The notes beneath the pieces were generated by a model. The model had not been told where the DNA came from. It saw only the letters and a list, made by a program, of their open reading frames with translations, and did not search any database. Source: an uncultured Chitinophaga sp. (GTDB taxonomy: Bacteria > Bacteroidota > Bacteroidia > Chitinophagales > Chitinophagaceae). Taken from it: a stretch of 64,000 nt of DNA. Positions 45,727 through 55,383 of the stretch are shown in pieces. Location: the NCBI RefSeq assembly GCF_946479755.1, contig NZ_CAMLHC010000023.1, positions 62,001 to 126,000 of the forward strand. The letters are read 5' to 3'. The translations under genes were made by a program, and so were the position numbers. Each line of letters starts with the position of its first letter. The stretch's first letter is position 1.

Positions 45727-46578
45727 TTATTCCGTACTAAACGCCAGTCTCCTGGGATTAATACCAGCCACGATACCATAACCGTTCAGCACATTGGTAT
45801 ATACCGTTGCCGGTTCAGTGATCAGCACGCCGCCGCTGTGCATCTGCGCATTCGCAGTGCGGAGATATTTGTAGCCGCCGCAGGTAACCTCGCTGACTTC
45901 CACCATCATACGTGTGGCGTTAATAGGATATTCCGTTTCCAGCACAAAGTTGACCGTTTTACCGTCAAAGCGCGCATCGTCCATGATCAGGCTGGCATAA
46001 TGGGCGTTGACGATAACGTCTATCAGGTTGTTGTTGAACGCAGGGTCCAGCCGGAAATTACGCATGGTGTCGGGCCGGTTGCCGGGACCATATGCAAATA
46101 AGCGTACCTGGTAATAGTCCCGCGCGCCCGGACGGTCTTTCAGGGTAAAAACAACCCGTGTGCTGTGCCGCTGTGCAGCCGCACCGGTAACCTCCGGCGC
46201 CGGTGGCAGCGTATCTTTTGCCGTAACCGGTGTAAGTCCGGGCGCCGATACATTTATCGTATATTCGTTACCGTTTGCTATCTTCTCTTTGGAAACAAAG
46301 TAAGTACGTCCTTTGATGGTTTGCTGCTGCACCGGGCTCATAGCGATACCGTTCTGCAGCAGCGTTACCTGTGCATCGCGGATTTCCGCAAAACCACTTT
46401 CATCGTACACATTTGCCGGTACGCTGCGCGTAATACGGATGTACGCCACACTGTCCGGCTGCAGGAAACTGTTGACTACAACCCTGTCGCCTTCATACTT
46501 CAGCTGTATATTTACCCGCTCTTCACAGGCAGATAATAAGGTCAATAACACTATACCATATACGAAAAAAGATCTCAT
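45727..46578 (-). CDS. DUF4249 family lipoprotein
   Basis: A 283-residue outer-membrane-type lipoprotein. The signal peptide ends in the lipobox LLSAC (Cys18), and the DUF4249 start DRVVVNSFLQPDSVAYIRITRS and IRDAQVTLLQNG are typical. The rest is a beta-rich fold (GNEYTINVSAPGLTPVTAKDTLP). DUF4249 genes are regularly found directly downstream of STN-type TonB receptors, as here with an 11-base gap, and the protein may be a surface accessory of the receptor; its substrate is unknown. It is the last gene of the third sigma/FecR unit and is followed by a strong terminator. Confidence 0.9.
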   Translation of the reverse strand: MRSFFVYGIVLLTLLSACEERVNIQLKYEGDRVVVNSFLQPDSVAYIRITRSVPANVYDESGFAEIRDAQVTLLQNGIAMSPVQQQTIKGRTYFVSKEKIANGNEYTINVSAPGLTPVTAKDTLPPAPEVTGAAAQRHSTRVVFTLKDRPGARDYYQVRLFAYGPGNRPDTMRNFRLDPAFNNNLIDVIVNAHYASLIMDDARFDGKTVNFVLETEYPINATRMMVEVSEVTCGGYKYLRTANAQMHSGGVLITEPATVYTNVLNGYGIVAGINPRRLAFSTE

Positions 46579-46589
46579 ACACTGTGTTT

Positions 46590-49238
46590 TTAGAATTTGA
46601 TCGAATAGGTAATGCTGGGCAGGATTGGCATCACGGTTACTTTTGACAGGTAACGCTGCTTCTCCTCTTCGTCCCGTTTCATATAATAGAGAAAAGGATT
46701 CTTTTGGTTGTACACGTTATACACGCTGAGGTTCCAGCTCTTACGCCACCGCTTTTTCTGCTTGGAATAAGTGATCCCCACGTCCAGGCGGTGTACGTCG
46801 GCAGCGCGGTAATTGTAACGCCCGTCATACCGGTCCAGCGCCACATCCCCGCCGTTGCCCGGGTCCCAGGGGGAGGGGGTGCCCACGCCCTGGTAACTGG
46901 ATACCGGCAGCGTCAGCGGCGCACCGGTGGTATAATGCCAGGAAGCCGATGCCTCCCAACGCTTGCCAAGCCGTTGTGTTAGTACGATTTCCACATCGTG
47001 ACGGTGATCGTATTTGTAAGGGAAGATTTGTCCCCTGTTGATATCGGGGAACTGCCGCGTACTCCACGCCAGCGTATAACCGATCCAGCCGGTAGTGGAA
47101 CCTTTTTGTTTTTTGATCATCGCCTCGCCGCCATAGCTCCAGCCTTTGCCGATCACCACGTTCTCATCCCAACGCTCCAGGCTCTGCGTGATCGCCGAGT
47201 TATCGTTCGAATATTCGATCATGTTATACATGGTCTTATAATATCCTTCGAGGGTAAATTCAAAAGCGTTGTTCATACTCGTTTTGGCGATACCCGCCGC
47301 CACCTGCCGGGAATACATGGGCGCTACCCGCTGGGTGGAAGGCACCCAGACATCTGTCGGCAGGGAGGTCCCTGCGCTGGACAACAGGTGGATGTACTGG
47401 TTCATATGCGTGTAAGACGCTTTCACCGCCCAGTTGCGCGGCAACATATATCGCAGTCCTATCCTTGGCTGCAGGGAATGATAAAAACGGCCTTCCACCA
47501 GGAAGCCGGAGGTATGCACGCCCAGGTTGGCGTACAGGTTCTCCGTCAGCCGCCAGTCGTCTTCCAGGTACAATAACATCTCGGTTCCGCGTATATCCAG
47601 CCCGATCTTACCGGTATCCAGCGGAATGACAGGAGTAGCTCCTTTGTCGGACATATCCATCAGCCCCGGTTTAAAATAATGTGCGGTGACCGCCGAGCCA
47701 AAGCGGAACGAGTGATTGGGCGAAGGGCGGAAATCAAAATCGACTTTCAGTCCCAGGTTTTTCATCCTCGAAAAATATTTCCCATACAGGTCAGAAGCCT
47801 GTCCGGTGGCGGGCATTTTGGACTTGAAGTTATATTCCGTCCGGAAAGCGTACTGGGAGTAGTTAAGACTGACATTGGAAAAAAGGCGGGTATTGTAAAT
47901 ATGGTTCCAGCGCAGGCCGCCGATGGTATTGCCCCATCCCAGCTGGAAAAGGCTGCTCTCTGTAATGCGTCCTGCGGCATCCGGAAGCGCGGTATCCGGT
48001 ACCGATTTCACCATCAGGTTATCTTCGCCCTTATACAGGCTCAGGTAGATGCGGTCTTTCGCCGAAAAAATATGATTGATTTTCGCATTTACGTCGTAGA
48101 AATAAGCGTAGAGGGAACCACCTCTTCCAAAATCGCCATCCGTCCGGAGTGTAGCGTTGTACAGCAGGTCGGGATAGGAGCGGCGGGCAGAAACGATAAA
48201 GGAGGTTTTGTCTTTTATGATCGGCCCTTCCACGTTAAACTTGGCGGAGATCATCCCGATGGCCACGTCGCCGTGATAGTGCCGCATGTCGCCGTCTTTC
48301 AGCGAGATGTCCACGACCGATGACAGGCGTCCGCCGAAGCGCGCCGGGAAAGCGCCTTTGTAGAGGTCTGCTGATTTTACCACTTCCGCGTTGAGCAGGG
48401 AATAGACGCCGAAGAAATGAGAGAAGTTAAACACCGGAGTGCCGTCCATGAGGATGAGGTTCTGATCGGGACTGCCACCTCTCACATGCAGACCGCCGGC
48501 GCCGTCCATACCGCCGCCTACGCCGGGCATGGATTGCAGGGTGCGCATCACATCCGCTTCTCCCAGCAGTTTAGGCATAGACTGTACCGCCGCCAGCGGC
48601 AGGTGTACCCGGCTCATCTGGGTCTGGTCCTGCAGCTTGGTTTTATCGGTAGCGCTCACCACTACTTCCTGCAGGCTGGCCAGGGGCTGCAGCGGCACCA
48701 GCAGTATCCTGTTGGCCTGTCCTTCCACCGGCAGCAGCGCGGGCTCGTAGCCAACATAGGATACGATCAGGCTATTGCTGTCTTTCACAGTAGTCAGGCT
48801 GAAAAAACCATATTGATTGGTGGTGGTACCCTGTTTGAGAGTGGGGGCATAGATAGTGGCGCCGGGAAGCTTTTCGCCGCTGACCGCATCCTGTACGTAA
48901 CCGCTGATAGTGCGGGTGGTGCGCTTCACCTGTTGCAGTACCAGCTGGTCTCCCACGCGGGTAAAGCGGATATCTTCAGGCGCAAACAGCTGCTCCAGCA
49001 GGCTTTTGAGCCGCTGTTGATATGCTGTGACGGTAACTTTCCGGGACAAGTCTACAAGTTCCCTGCTATATGAAAAGTGGATGCCATATTCTTTCTCCAG
49101 TATTTCACACACCGCCTTCAGAGGCTGGTCCTTTACTACCACTGTGACTCTTGTTTGCCAATCCCACCCTGAAACTTTTAACGGGGAACATAACAATAAA
49201 CATAAGATCCCCGTCAGCAGTTTGCCGGCTAACGACAT
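46590..49238 (-). CDS. TonB-dependent receptor with STN and carboxypeptidase-like domains
   Basis: An 882-residue outer-membrane receptor, smaller than SusC proteins and without the SusC plug signature. Order: signal peptide (LLTGILCLLLCSPLKVSG), STN domain (AVCEILEKEYGIHFSYSRELVDLS), carboxypeptidase-like domain (GYVQDAVSGEKLPGATIYAPT), plug with LLGEADVMRTLQSMPGVGGGMDGAGGLHVRGGSPDQ-like segment (read in parts at about 215-260) and a 22-strand-type barrel. The plug motif MDGTPVFNFSHFFG fits a group of receptors paired with DUF4249 lipoproteins. STN plus adjacent FecR/sigma imply cell-surface signalling. The ligand is unknown. Confidence 0.93.
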   Translation of the reverse strand: MSLAGKLLTGILCLLLCSPLKVSGWDWQTRVTVVVKDQPLKAVCEILEKEYGIHFSYSRELVDLSRKVTVTAYQQRLKSLLEQLFAPEDIRFTRVGDQLVLQQVKRTTRTISGYVQDAVSGEKLPGATIYAPTLKQGTTTNQYGFFSLTTVKDSNSLIVSYVGYEPALLPVEGQANRILLVPLQPLASLQEVVVSATDKTKLQDQTQMSRVHLPLAAVQSMPKLLGEADVMRTLQSMPGVGGGMDGAGGLHVRGGSPDQNLILMDGTPVFNFSHFFGVYSLLNAEVVKSADLYKGAFPARFGGRLSSVVDISLKDGDMRHYHGDVAIGMISAKFNVEGPIIKDKTSFIVSARRSYPDLLYNATLRTDGDFGRGGSLYAYFYDVNAKINHIFSAKDRIYLSLYKGEDNLMVKSVPDTALPDAAGRITESSLFQLGWGNTIGGLRWNHIYNTRLFSNVSLNYSQYAFRTEYNFKSKMPATGQASDLYGKYFSRMKNLGLKVDFDFRPSPNHSFRFGSAVTAHYFKPGLMDMSDKGATPVIPLDTGKIGLDIRGTEMLLYLEDDWRLTENLYANLGVHTSGFLVEGRFYHSLQPRIGLRYMLPRNWAVKASYTHMNQYIHLLSSAGTSLPTDVWVPSTQRVAPMYSRQVAAGIAKTSMNNAFEFTLEGYYKTMYNMIEYSNDNSAITQSLERWDENVVIGKGWSYGGEAMIKKQKGSTTGWIGYTLAWSTRQFPDINRGQIFPYKYDHRHDVEIVLTQRLGKRWEASASWHYTTGAPLTLPVSSYQGVGTPSPWDPGNGGDVALDRYDGRYNYRAADVHRLDVGITYSKQKKRWRKSWNLSVYNVYNQKNPFLYYMKRDEEEKQRYLSKVTVMPILPSITYSIKF

Positions 49239-49370
49239 AATTTTAATGAATGACTTTGTTATCGGGATATAAGGAAGACATCACCTGCAACAAATGATGA
49301 ATAGCGAGCCCACAGGGAGATCTGCTACAGAAAATCTCCCGGCAAGTTCGCTAAATGCCATAGGTAGTGC

Positions 49371-50366
49371 CTACTTTAATTTATATTGTCTTTCACCTGT
49401 TTTCTCCCACGATGCATCGAGGGTCATCGCCAACGCGTTCATTACCTCTTCTATACTTTCACCATTAAACGTAGTGCTGACGGTCAGTTTCAGCAGCGCG
49501 GTATTTTCCAGTTCCACCTTTACATCATACACTTCCGTGATGGTTTGCAGTACTTCCTCCAATGGGGTATCGTGAAAAGCAAGTGATTTTTTCTCTATGT
49601 CCGCGATGTGCGTCGCAATACGGAAAGCGGGGCGGAGACTGTCATGCCGCAGCAGCATGCCTTGTGTCAGCACTACGCTGTCTGCCTTGTCATGATCGAT
49701 CACCATAACCTTACCGCTGGCCACATGCACTGAAACGGCCTGCTGGCCGGGTACATAGTGTACGGTAAAGCGGGTGCCCAGCACCTTTATTTCCGTATGG
49801 CCCAACAGCACTACAAACGGCTGCCCTGCATTGCCGGCCACATCGAAGGTAGCTACGCCCTGCAGGCTCACGGTCCGGTTGCTGTTATTATAGCCTTTGG
49901 CCAGTTCCAGCCTGGAATCTTCCATCAGCTGCACGTGGCTGCCGTCCGGCAGTTGAGCGGTGGCAGGCCCGGCGAAAACAGCTGAAGGCTGTTTTCCTGT
50001 CAGGAACCACCATCCTGCGCCCAGCGCTATCAGTAATACCGCTGCCACTTTCAGCAAGGTATAAATATATCCGGACTTACGGACAGGCGCGGCCTGTTCC
50101 GGTGCCGGTACGGCATACGCCGGTTGCGGCGTTACGTTCATTTTAGCATACAACTGCTGCCAGGAGTGGTCTGTTGCCACCGGCACCGTTACCGCCTGAT
50201 CGGCGGCCGTTTGCAGCACCTTACCCAACGATGTCAGTAACCTGGCATTGCCGGTATCGTCCTGCAACCAGGCTTCCACCCAGGCACGCTCCTCCATATC
50301 CGCTTCATTCAGCAGATACTTGCAGAGCAAGGTATACAGTGCCTCATCAGAATAGCTTGATGTCAT
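49371..50366 (-). CDS. FecR family anti-sigma factor
   Basis: A 331-residue inner-membrane regulator. It starts at ATG 50366 (MTSSYSDEALYTLLCKYLLNEADMEERAWV), with the frame open upstream to 50429 without domain content. A membrane segment lies at about 102-122 (YTLLKVAAVLLIALGAGWWFL). The FecR domain contains ATAQLPDGSHVQLMEDSRLEL and IKVLGTRFTVHYV, and the C-terminal DUF4974 is LEEVLQTITEVYDVKVELEN. It lies between the third ECF sigma gene (102 bases upstream) and the STN-bearing receptor (132 bases downstream) and so completes a third signalling set. Confidence 0.93.
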   Translation of the reverse strand: MTSSYSDEALYTLLCKYLLNEADMEERAWVEAWLQDDTGNARLLTSLGKVLQTAADQAVTVPVATDHSWQQLYAKMNVTPQPAYAVPAPEQAAPVRKSGYIYTLLKVAAVLLIALGAGWWFLTGKQPSAVFAGPATAQLPDGSHVQLMEDSRLELAKGYNNSNRTVSLQGVATFDVAGNAGQPFVVLLGHTEIKVLGTRFTVHYVPGQQAVSVHVASGKVMVIDHDKADSVVLTQGMLLRHDSLRPAFRIATHIADIEKKSLAFHDTPLEEVLQTITEVYDVKVELENTALLKLTVSTTFNGESIEEVMNALAMTLDASWEKTGERQYKLK

Positions 50367-50468
50367 GCGCAGTTGTACGTTTTTTTTATCAGGTCCGCCT
50401 TCGGCGGCTGTCCATATAAGTAGACGCATGGTGAAATGTGCTTCCCCTATGCGCCCCTCTATAATTTT

Positions 50469-50987
50469 TTAAAATAAAAACCCAGTTAACAACGGCAGGT
50501 ATTCCTTCAGCTCCTGGTGCAGGATACGAAGGGCCTTGCCCATGTGGTTCTCGACTGTCTTTACGGAGATGTCAAGGGTTGCCGCAATTTCGGCATATTT
50601 CATCTGTTGCTGCCGGCTCAGGACAAATACTTCCCGGCATCTGTCCGGTAGCCTGTCCAGCGCCTGCTGGTACAGCCTTTCCAGTTCGCGGGCCTGGTCG
50701 GTGGCCTCTGTGGCTGTTTCCCGTATGGTACTGTAGTGGGTCTCCCTGTCTACCCGCACTGTCTCCTTGCGCCACTGGCTGATAGCGGTGTTCCGGATGG
50801 CTGAAAACAGATACGCTTTCACCGGTCCGGTGATAGTAATACTATCCCGCTTTTCCCAGAGTCTCAAAAACACTTGCTGTACGACCTCCTCTGCCGCATG
50901 GGAATCTCCCATATAGTGAGTGGCAAAGGCGACGCATTGCGCATGATTTTCCCGGAACAATGATTCGAATGACTGGAGTTCCAACAT
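50469..50987 (-). CDS. ECF RNA polymerase sigma factor
   Basis: A 172-residue ECF sigma factor with region 2 SHAAEEVVQQVFLRLWEKRD and region 4 MKYAEIAATLDISVKTVENHMGKAL. ATG 50987 (MLELQSFESLFRENHAQCVAFATHYMG) is the family-typical start; a TTG four codons upstream is unlikely. A good -7 element lies just upstream. By position it controls FecR, the TonB receptor and the DUF4249 lipoprotein downstream on the minus strand. It ends GFLF, without the long hydrophobic tail of the sigma factor at 36289-36846. Confidence 0.95.
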   Translation of the reverse strand: MLELQSFESLFRENHAQCVAFATHYMGDSHAAEEVVQQVFLRLWEKRDSITITGPVKAYLFSAIRNTAISQWRKETVRVDRETHYSTIRETATEATDQARELERLYQQALDRLPDRCREVFVLSRQQQMKYAEIAATLDISVKTVENHMGKALRILHQELKEYLPLLTGFLF

Positions 50988-50996
50988 GATGAGGCA

Positions 50997-51004
50997 CAAA
51001 TATA
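50997..51004 (-). promoter_or_regulatory. -7 element of the third ECF sigma gene
   Basis: On the minus strand TATATTTG exactly matches TAnnTTTG and ends 10 bases before the sigma ATG, suggesting a very short leader. No -33 TTG at consensus distance was found. Confidence 0.5.
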
Positions 51005-51233
51005 ACTATGATTTAGATGATTTCTACCGATTCACCCCACAAGTCAATATGAATTATGCCAATTTTTTGTTATATTTTTTCAAAACAGATTTTTGGGGAC
51101 ATGGCCTGTGGGTACGACTCCGGGTAAACAGCGATATAAAAATCCATGCAGCACAGTAGACACCAAACATCCCTGTAAAAATATCTATATCGGCTGAATC
51201 AGGCTAATCAGTAGAAATCATATAAATCCTAAT

Positions 51234-51241
51234 TATCTTTG
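51234..51241 (+). promoter_or_regulatory. -7 element of pyrD
   Basis: TATCTTTG matches TAnnTTTG exactly and ends 8 bases before the pyrD ATG, so the transcript would start at or within a few bases of the start codon. No clear -33 element was seen. Confidence 0.5.
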
Positions 51242-51249
51242 ACCCCGCG

Positions 51250-52275
51250 ATGTATCAACTAATAAAAAAACTGTTATTCCGCGTTCAGCCGGAAAAGATC
51301 CACCACACTGTCATGCGTGGGATGAAAACAATTTATGCGCTCCCTTTCGGAAAGAATGTACTGCGGGCCTTTTGCGACGTTAAAACCAAAGGACTGGAGC
51401 GGGAACTGTTTGGCCTTCGTTTTTCCAACCCGGTAGGCCTGGCCGCGGGGTTTGACAAAGACGCCAAATATATTGATGAACTGGCCTGCCTGGGATTCGG
51501 TTTCGTGGAAATAGGCACGGTGACCCCGCTGGCGCAACCCGGCAACGACCAGCCCCGCCTCTTCCGCCTGCCGGCAGACCAGGCCCTGATCAACCGCATG
51601 GGCTTCAACAACGAAGGCGCCGCGGCCGCTGCCAAAAGGCTGCGCCGGAGGAAATCCAATATCATCGTCGGTGGCAACATCGGTAAAAACAAAAACACGC
51701 CCAACGAAGAAGCGGTGAGCGACTACGAAAAGTGTTTTCATGCGCTCTACGACGTGGCCGACTATTTCGTGGTGAATGTAAGCTCTCCCAACACCCCCAA
51801 CCTGAGGGCCTTACAGGAGAAAGAACCGCTGAAACAGCTGTTGCACCATCTGCAACTGCTCAATGCGCAGAAACTGAAACAGAAACCCATCCTCTTAAAG
51901 ATAGCACCCGATCTGACGAACGAGCAACTGGATGATATTATCGAGATTGTACAGGAGACAAAACTGGCAGGCATTGTGGCCACCAACACCACCATCAGCC
52001 GGGAAGGACTGGCCACTCCGGCGGCCACCATCGCGGAAATCGGCGCCGGCGGCCTTAGCGGCCTCCCGGTAAAGGAGAAATCCACCGCCGTCATCAGGTA
52101 CATTCATCAGCGCAGCCAGGGCAGCATTCCCATCATCGCCGCCGGTGGCATCTTCACCGCAGCCGATGCACAGGAAAAGCTGGACGCAGGCGCTTCGCTG
52201 GTACAGGTATACACCGGCTTCATCTACGAAGGGCCTTCCATCGCGAGAAAAATTTGTGCCGGCCTGGGCAGATAA
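51250..52275 (+). CDS. pyrD: Dihydroorotate dehydrogenase (quinone), class 2
   Basis: A 341-residue membrane-associated flavoenzyme that oxidises dihydroorotate to orotate in pyrimidine synthesis and reduces quinone. The N-terminal helical extension ([22 protein letters not shown]) is the quinone-tunnel region of class 2 enzymes. FMN-site motifs are [44 protein letters not shown] and [12 protein letters not shown] with the catalytic serine (about residue 178). Later motifs [11 protein letters not shown] and [13 protein letters not shown] are also class 2. It is 24 bases upstream of the TerC gene on the same strand. Confidence 0.97.
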   Translation: MYQLIKKLLFRVQPEKIHHTVMRGMKTIYALPFGKNVLRAFCDVKTKGLERELFGLRFSNPVGLAAGFDKDAKYIDELACLGFGFVEIGTVTPLAQPGNDQPRLFRLPADQALINRMGFNNEGAAAAAKRLRRRKSNIIVGGNIGKNKNTPNEEAVSDYEKCFHALYDVADYFVVNVSSPNTPNLRALQEKEPLKQLLHHLQLLNAQKLKQKPILLKIAPDLTNEQLDDIIEIVQETKLAGIVATNTTISREGLATPAATIAEIGAGGLSGLPVKEKSTAVIRYIHQRSQGSIPIIAAGGIFTAADAQEKLDAGASLVQVYTGFIYEGPSIARKICAGLGR

Positions 52276-52299
52276 AGCAGCATTTCAACTACAACCTAT

Positions 52300-53085
52300 A
52301 TGGAACAATTCCTGACAGCTGAATCTATCATCAGCCTCCTGACGCTGATACTCATGGAAGTGGTATTAGGCATCGACAATGTGATCTTCGTTTCTATTGT
52401 CATGAACCGCCTGCCCCCTGAAAAAAGACCTGCGGCCCGCCGCATCTGGATGTTTACCGGCATCGCTGTACGCATTATCCTCCTCCTCTGCATCGGCTAC
52501 ATCGTGAAGGCCGTTGACCCGCTGTTCCACATCGGCAGCCACGGGTTCAGCCTGCGCGACCTGATCATGCTGGGCGGTGGCCTCTTCCTGCTCATCAAAA
52601 CAACCCTGGAAATCCACCACAAACTGGAAGGAGAAGAAACTACCGGCGAAAACCAGCAGGGCAACAAACCCGTCGCCTCCATGCTCAATGTGGTAGGACA
52701 GATCATCCTGATCGACACCGTGTTCTCCTTCGACAGTATCATTACCGCCGTAGGCCTGGCCAAACAGGTGCCCATTATGATCATTGCCGTAATTATTGCC
52801 ATGATCGTGATGTTCCTGTTTGCCCCCCGCATCAGTGACTTCATCCACAAACACCCCACGCTCAAAATGCTGGCCCTTTCCTTCCTGGTAATGGTAGGTG
52901 CCATCCTCATCGTGGAAGGCTGGAATGCAGAGAAAGCACACGACCTGCACCTGAAGAACTATGTCTACTTCGCCATGGCCTTCTCTTTCGGCGTGGAAAT
53001 GCTGAACATGCGTATGCGCAAAGGCACTGCTCAACCGGTAGAACTCAAAGAACCTACCCTGAAAGGCGGTGATAAACAGGATTAA
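52300..53085 (+). CDS. TerC family integral membrane protein
   Basis: A 261-residue protein with about seven membrane helices. TerC signatures are MEVVLGIDNVIFVSIVMNRLP and DTVFSFDSIITAVGLAKQVP, the two acidic motifs thought to bind a metal ion. The family (TerC/Alx/YkoY) is linked to manganese export and to metal loading of secreted proteins; older links to tellurite resistance are indirect. It follows pyrD after 24 bases and may share its transcript. It ends at a perfect 23-base-pair inverted repeat that serves as a terminator shared with the convergent rsmE gene. Confidence 0.92.
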   Translation: MEQFLTAESIISLLTLILMEVVLGIDNVIFVSIVMNRLPPEKRPAARRIWMFTGIAVRIILLLCIGYIVKAVDPLFHIGSHGFSLRDLIMLGGGLFLLIKTTLEIHHKLEGEETTGENQQGNKPVASMLNVVGQIILIDTVFSFDSIITAVGLAKQVPIMIIAVIIAMIVMFLFAPRISDFIHKHPTLKMLALSFLVMVGAILIVEGWNAEKAHDLHLKNYVYFAMAFSFGVEMLNMRMRKGTAQPVELKEPTLKGGDKQD

Positions 53086-53101
53086 CATCAACGGATAAAC
53101 G

Positions 53102-53150
53102 ATATAAAAGGACAGCCCGGAACATAGTGTTCCGGGCTGTCCTTTTATAT
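53102..53150. terminator. Bidirectional terminator between terC-like gene and rsmE
   Basis: A perfect 23-base-pair inverted repeat (53102-53124 with 53128-53150) encloses a 3-base loop TAG. The outer AAAA/TTTT ends give a T-tail on both strands, suiting the two convergent genes. Confidence 0.9.
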
Positions 53151-53163
53151 CACGTTGCCCCCG

Positions 53164-53886
53164 CTATTCGGAAGCCCCTGTATTTAACATATTCATGACC
53201 GTTACAGACACCATTCCCGCCGTCTCCGTTCTCAGCCTGTTCTTCCCCAGCGACACCGGCTCAAACCCCTTGTCCAGCGCCAGCTGTATCTCTTCCGGCG
53301 TAAAATCCCCCTCGGGCCCGATCAGGATAATAGCGTCTTTTCCGGGCTGAAAGTGATGTATCAGCTCCCGCTTCTGACCTGGCAAACAGTGAGCGATCAG
53401 CCGCTGCGGATCAGTATTGGTGCTCACCACCCTGTCAAACGGCTGCGGTTCCAGCAGCTGCGGCAGGTAAAACTGCTGCGATTGCAGCATGGCCGATACC
53501 AGTATGTTCTGCAGCCTTTCGGCTTTGATCTTTTCTTTTTCGGTACGATGGCTCACCAGCGGAACGATCGTGGTGATCCCTATTTCCGCGGCCTTTTCCA
53601 GGAACCACTCTATCCGCGAGGCGTTTTTAGTAAATGAAATGGCTATACGAAGCGCAGGCGAGGGCGCCGGCAACGTATCGCAGGCGGTAATCCTTACACC
53701 GCAGCGCTTACGGTTATCATCCGTGATGACCGCGTGAAACCGGTGCCCACGGCCATCGGCCAGCAACACCTCGTCGCCGTTTTCATGCCGGAGCACCTGG
53801 ATACAATACTTGGAAGTATCCTCATTCATGGTGTAGGCCGCAGCATCTGCAGCAATGTCCGGCGCATAAAAGATAGGCTTGTCCAT
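53164..53886 (-). CDS. rsmE: 16S rRNA (uracil(1498)-N3)-methyltransferase
   Basis: A 240-residue SPOUT-class methyltransferase that modifies U1498 of 16S rRNA using S-adenosylmethionine. The N-terminal PUA-like part includes KYCIQVLRHENGDEVLLADGRG. The trefoil-knot motifs are AISFTKNASRIEWFLEKAAEIG, IILIGPEGDFTPEEI and LGKNRLRTETAGM, all canonical for RsmE. Length is typical (about 240). It lies 65 bases downstream of the MATE gene on the same strand, separated by a 36-base perfect palindrome. Confidence 0.96.
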   Translation of the reverse strand: MDKPIFYAPDIAADAAAYTMNEDTSKYCIQVLRHENGDEVLLADGRGHRFHAVITDDNRKRCGVRITACDTLPAPSPALRIAISFTKNASRIEWFLEKAAEIGITTIVPLVSHRTEKEKIKAERLQNILVSAMLQSQQFYLPQLLEPQPFDRVVSTNTDPQRLIAHCLPGQKRELIHHFQPGKDAIILIGPEGDFTPEEIQLALDKGFEPVSLGKNRLRTETAGMVSVTVMNMLNTGASE

Positions 53887-53910
53887 GGGCGCAAAGATAA
53901 AACCATTTGA

Positions 53911-53946
53911 GATTTGGGGATTTTTTGATCAAAAAATCCCCAAATC
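53911..53946. repeat. Perfect 36-base palindrome between MATE and rsmE genes
   Basis: A 16-base arm starting GATTTGGGGATTTTTT is mirrored exactly around GATC, 5 bases after the MATE stop and 24 bases before the rsmE start. It has no T-tail after the stem. It could end the MATE transcript or act in the rsmE leader. Confidence 0.75.
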
Positions 53947-53951
53947 CCCAT

Positions 53952-55304
53952 CTACCTGCCCGCTACAAGCTTGCGGCTTTTGCTATGGAATCTGAAAAAC
54001 AACAGCACGGAAGCGGTCAGCAGCCCCAGTAACAACGCCCACCACACGCCTTCCACGCCATAACCCAGCTGAATACCCAGCACATACCCCAGCGGGATAC
54101 CGATACCCCAGTACGCCAGCAGCGTGATGAGCGTAGGCATCCGCACATCGCCGAGGCCACGGAGAATGCCCAGTCCCACTACCTGCGTACCGTCAAACAA
54201 CTGGAAGAAAGCGGCGATCACCAGCAATCCGGCAGCGATAGGTATCACCTGCGGATCATTGATGTACATCGCCGGCAGCAGGTTTTTAAACAGCATAAAT
54301 ATCAGTGCGGTCGTACCCATCAGCACCAGCACCATATGGTAACTGGCGATGGCGGAATGGCGGAGCGACTGGTAATCCTTTTTACCGAAGTTGTTACCAC
54401 TCTTGATACCGGCGGCAGCAGAGATGCCGCTGGCCATCATGTAAGTCATGGCCGCCAGGCTGAGTGCGATCTGGTGCGCTGCCAGTTCAGCCGCGCCCAT
54501 CCAGCCCACGATAACCGCTGCGCCACTGAAGGCGCTGATCTCAAAAATATACTGCAGCGCCACCGGCGTACCGATGCCCAGGATCTTTTTGACGGAAGCC
54601 CATTCCAGGTGCCGGAACCCGAACGATTGCAGGTAGGGCTTGAAACGGGGGGACTTCAACACATAAAAAGCCATGGTAATGCCCATGATCAGGCGGTCAG
54701 TGAAAGTGGCGATACCCACGCCTATCACCCCCAGGCGCGGCATCCCGAAGAGACCGTACACCAGGGTGATGCCGATGATGATATTGATCACATTACCGAT
54801 AATGCTGATGTTCATCGCCTGCCGCGTGAAACCCAGTCCTTCTGCGAACTGTTTAAAGGACAGGAACAGCATCAGCGGGATAAAGGAGAAACCGAGGTAA
54901 CGGAGGAAAGGGCGCGCCTGTTCCGCTACATCCGCTTCCTGCCTGAGTAATTCGAGGTGGGTGCTGCCGAAATAAATAACGGCAGACAACAGGAGGCCTA
55001 CAACCATATTAATGATCAGGCTGTGGCTCAGCAGGTGGCCGATAGCTTTTTTATTACCGCGGCCGTTTTCCTGCGCAATGAGCGGGGTGAGGCCGTAAGA
55101 CATGCCGATGCCGGTCACCATAAAGATGTTGAACAGGCTGTTGCCCAGCGATACCGCCGCCAGTGGCACTTTACCGGTGTGACCGATAATGATGCTGTCT
55201 GACAGGGCTACCAGCGTATGACCCAGCTGGGAGATAACAACAGGATAGGCTAAATGGAAATTGTCCTTGTAATAAGGCCGGTATTTTAAATAAAGCTGTT
55301 TCAT
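53952..55304 (-). CDS. MATE family efflux transporter
   Basis: A 450-residue membrane protein with about 12 helices, belonging to the MATE (NorM-like) multidrug and toxin extrusion family. Visible traits are YPVVISQLGHTLVALSDSIIIGHTG at the N-terminus, GIGMSYGLTPLIAQENGRG, and the second-half repeat GIGTPVALQYIFEISAFSGAAVIVGWMGAAELAAHQIALSLAAMTYMMASGISAAAGIKSG (read in pieces). These pumps export cationic compounds with sodium or proton gradients; the substrate is not known. The gene is upstream of rsmE on the minus strand and separated from dnaB by a terminator. Confidence 0.94.
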   Translation of the reverse strand: MKQLYLKYRPYYKDNFHLAYPVVISQLGHTLVALSDSIIIGHTGKVPLAAVSLGNSLFNIFMVTGIGMSYGLTPLIAQENGRGNKKAIGHLLSHSLIINMVVGLLLSAVIYFGSTHLELLRQEADVAEQARPFLRYLGFSFIPLMLFLSFKQFAEGLGFTRQAMNISIIGNVINIIIGITLVYGLFGMPRLGVIGVGIATFTDRLIMGITMAFYVLKSPRFKPYLQSFGFRHLEWASVKKILGIGTPVALQYIFEISAFSGAAVIVGWMGAAELAAHQIALSLAAMTYMMASGISAAAGIKSGNNFGKKDYQSLRHSAIASYHMVLVLMGTTALIFMLFKNLLPAMYINDPQVIPIAAGLLVIAAFFQLFDGTQVVGLGILRGLGDVRMPTLITLLAYWGIGIPLGYVLGIQLGYGVEGVWWALLLGLLTASVLLFFRFHSKSRKLVAGR

Positions 55305-55383
55305 TGATTCGTCTGATTAATTATTTATTGACTGCTACAGGGTGATTTTTTCCGGTAGTGATAAATTTATCCGGTACCAACAA

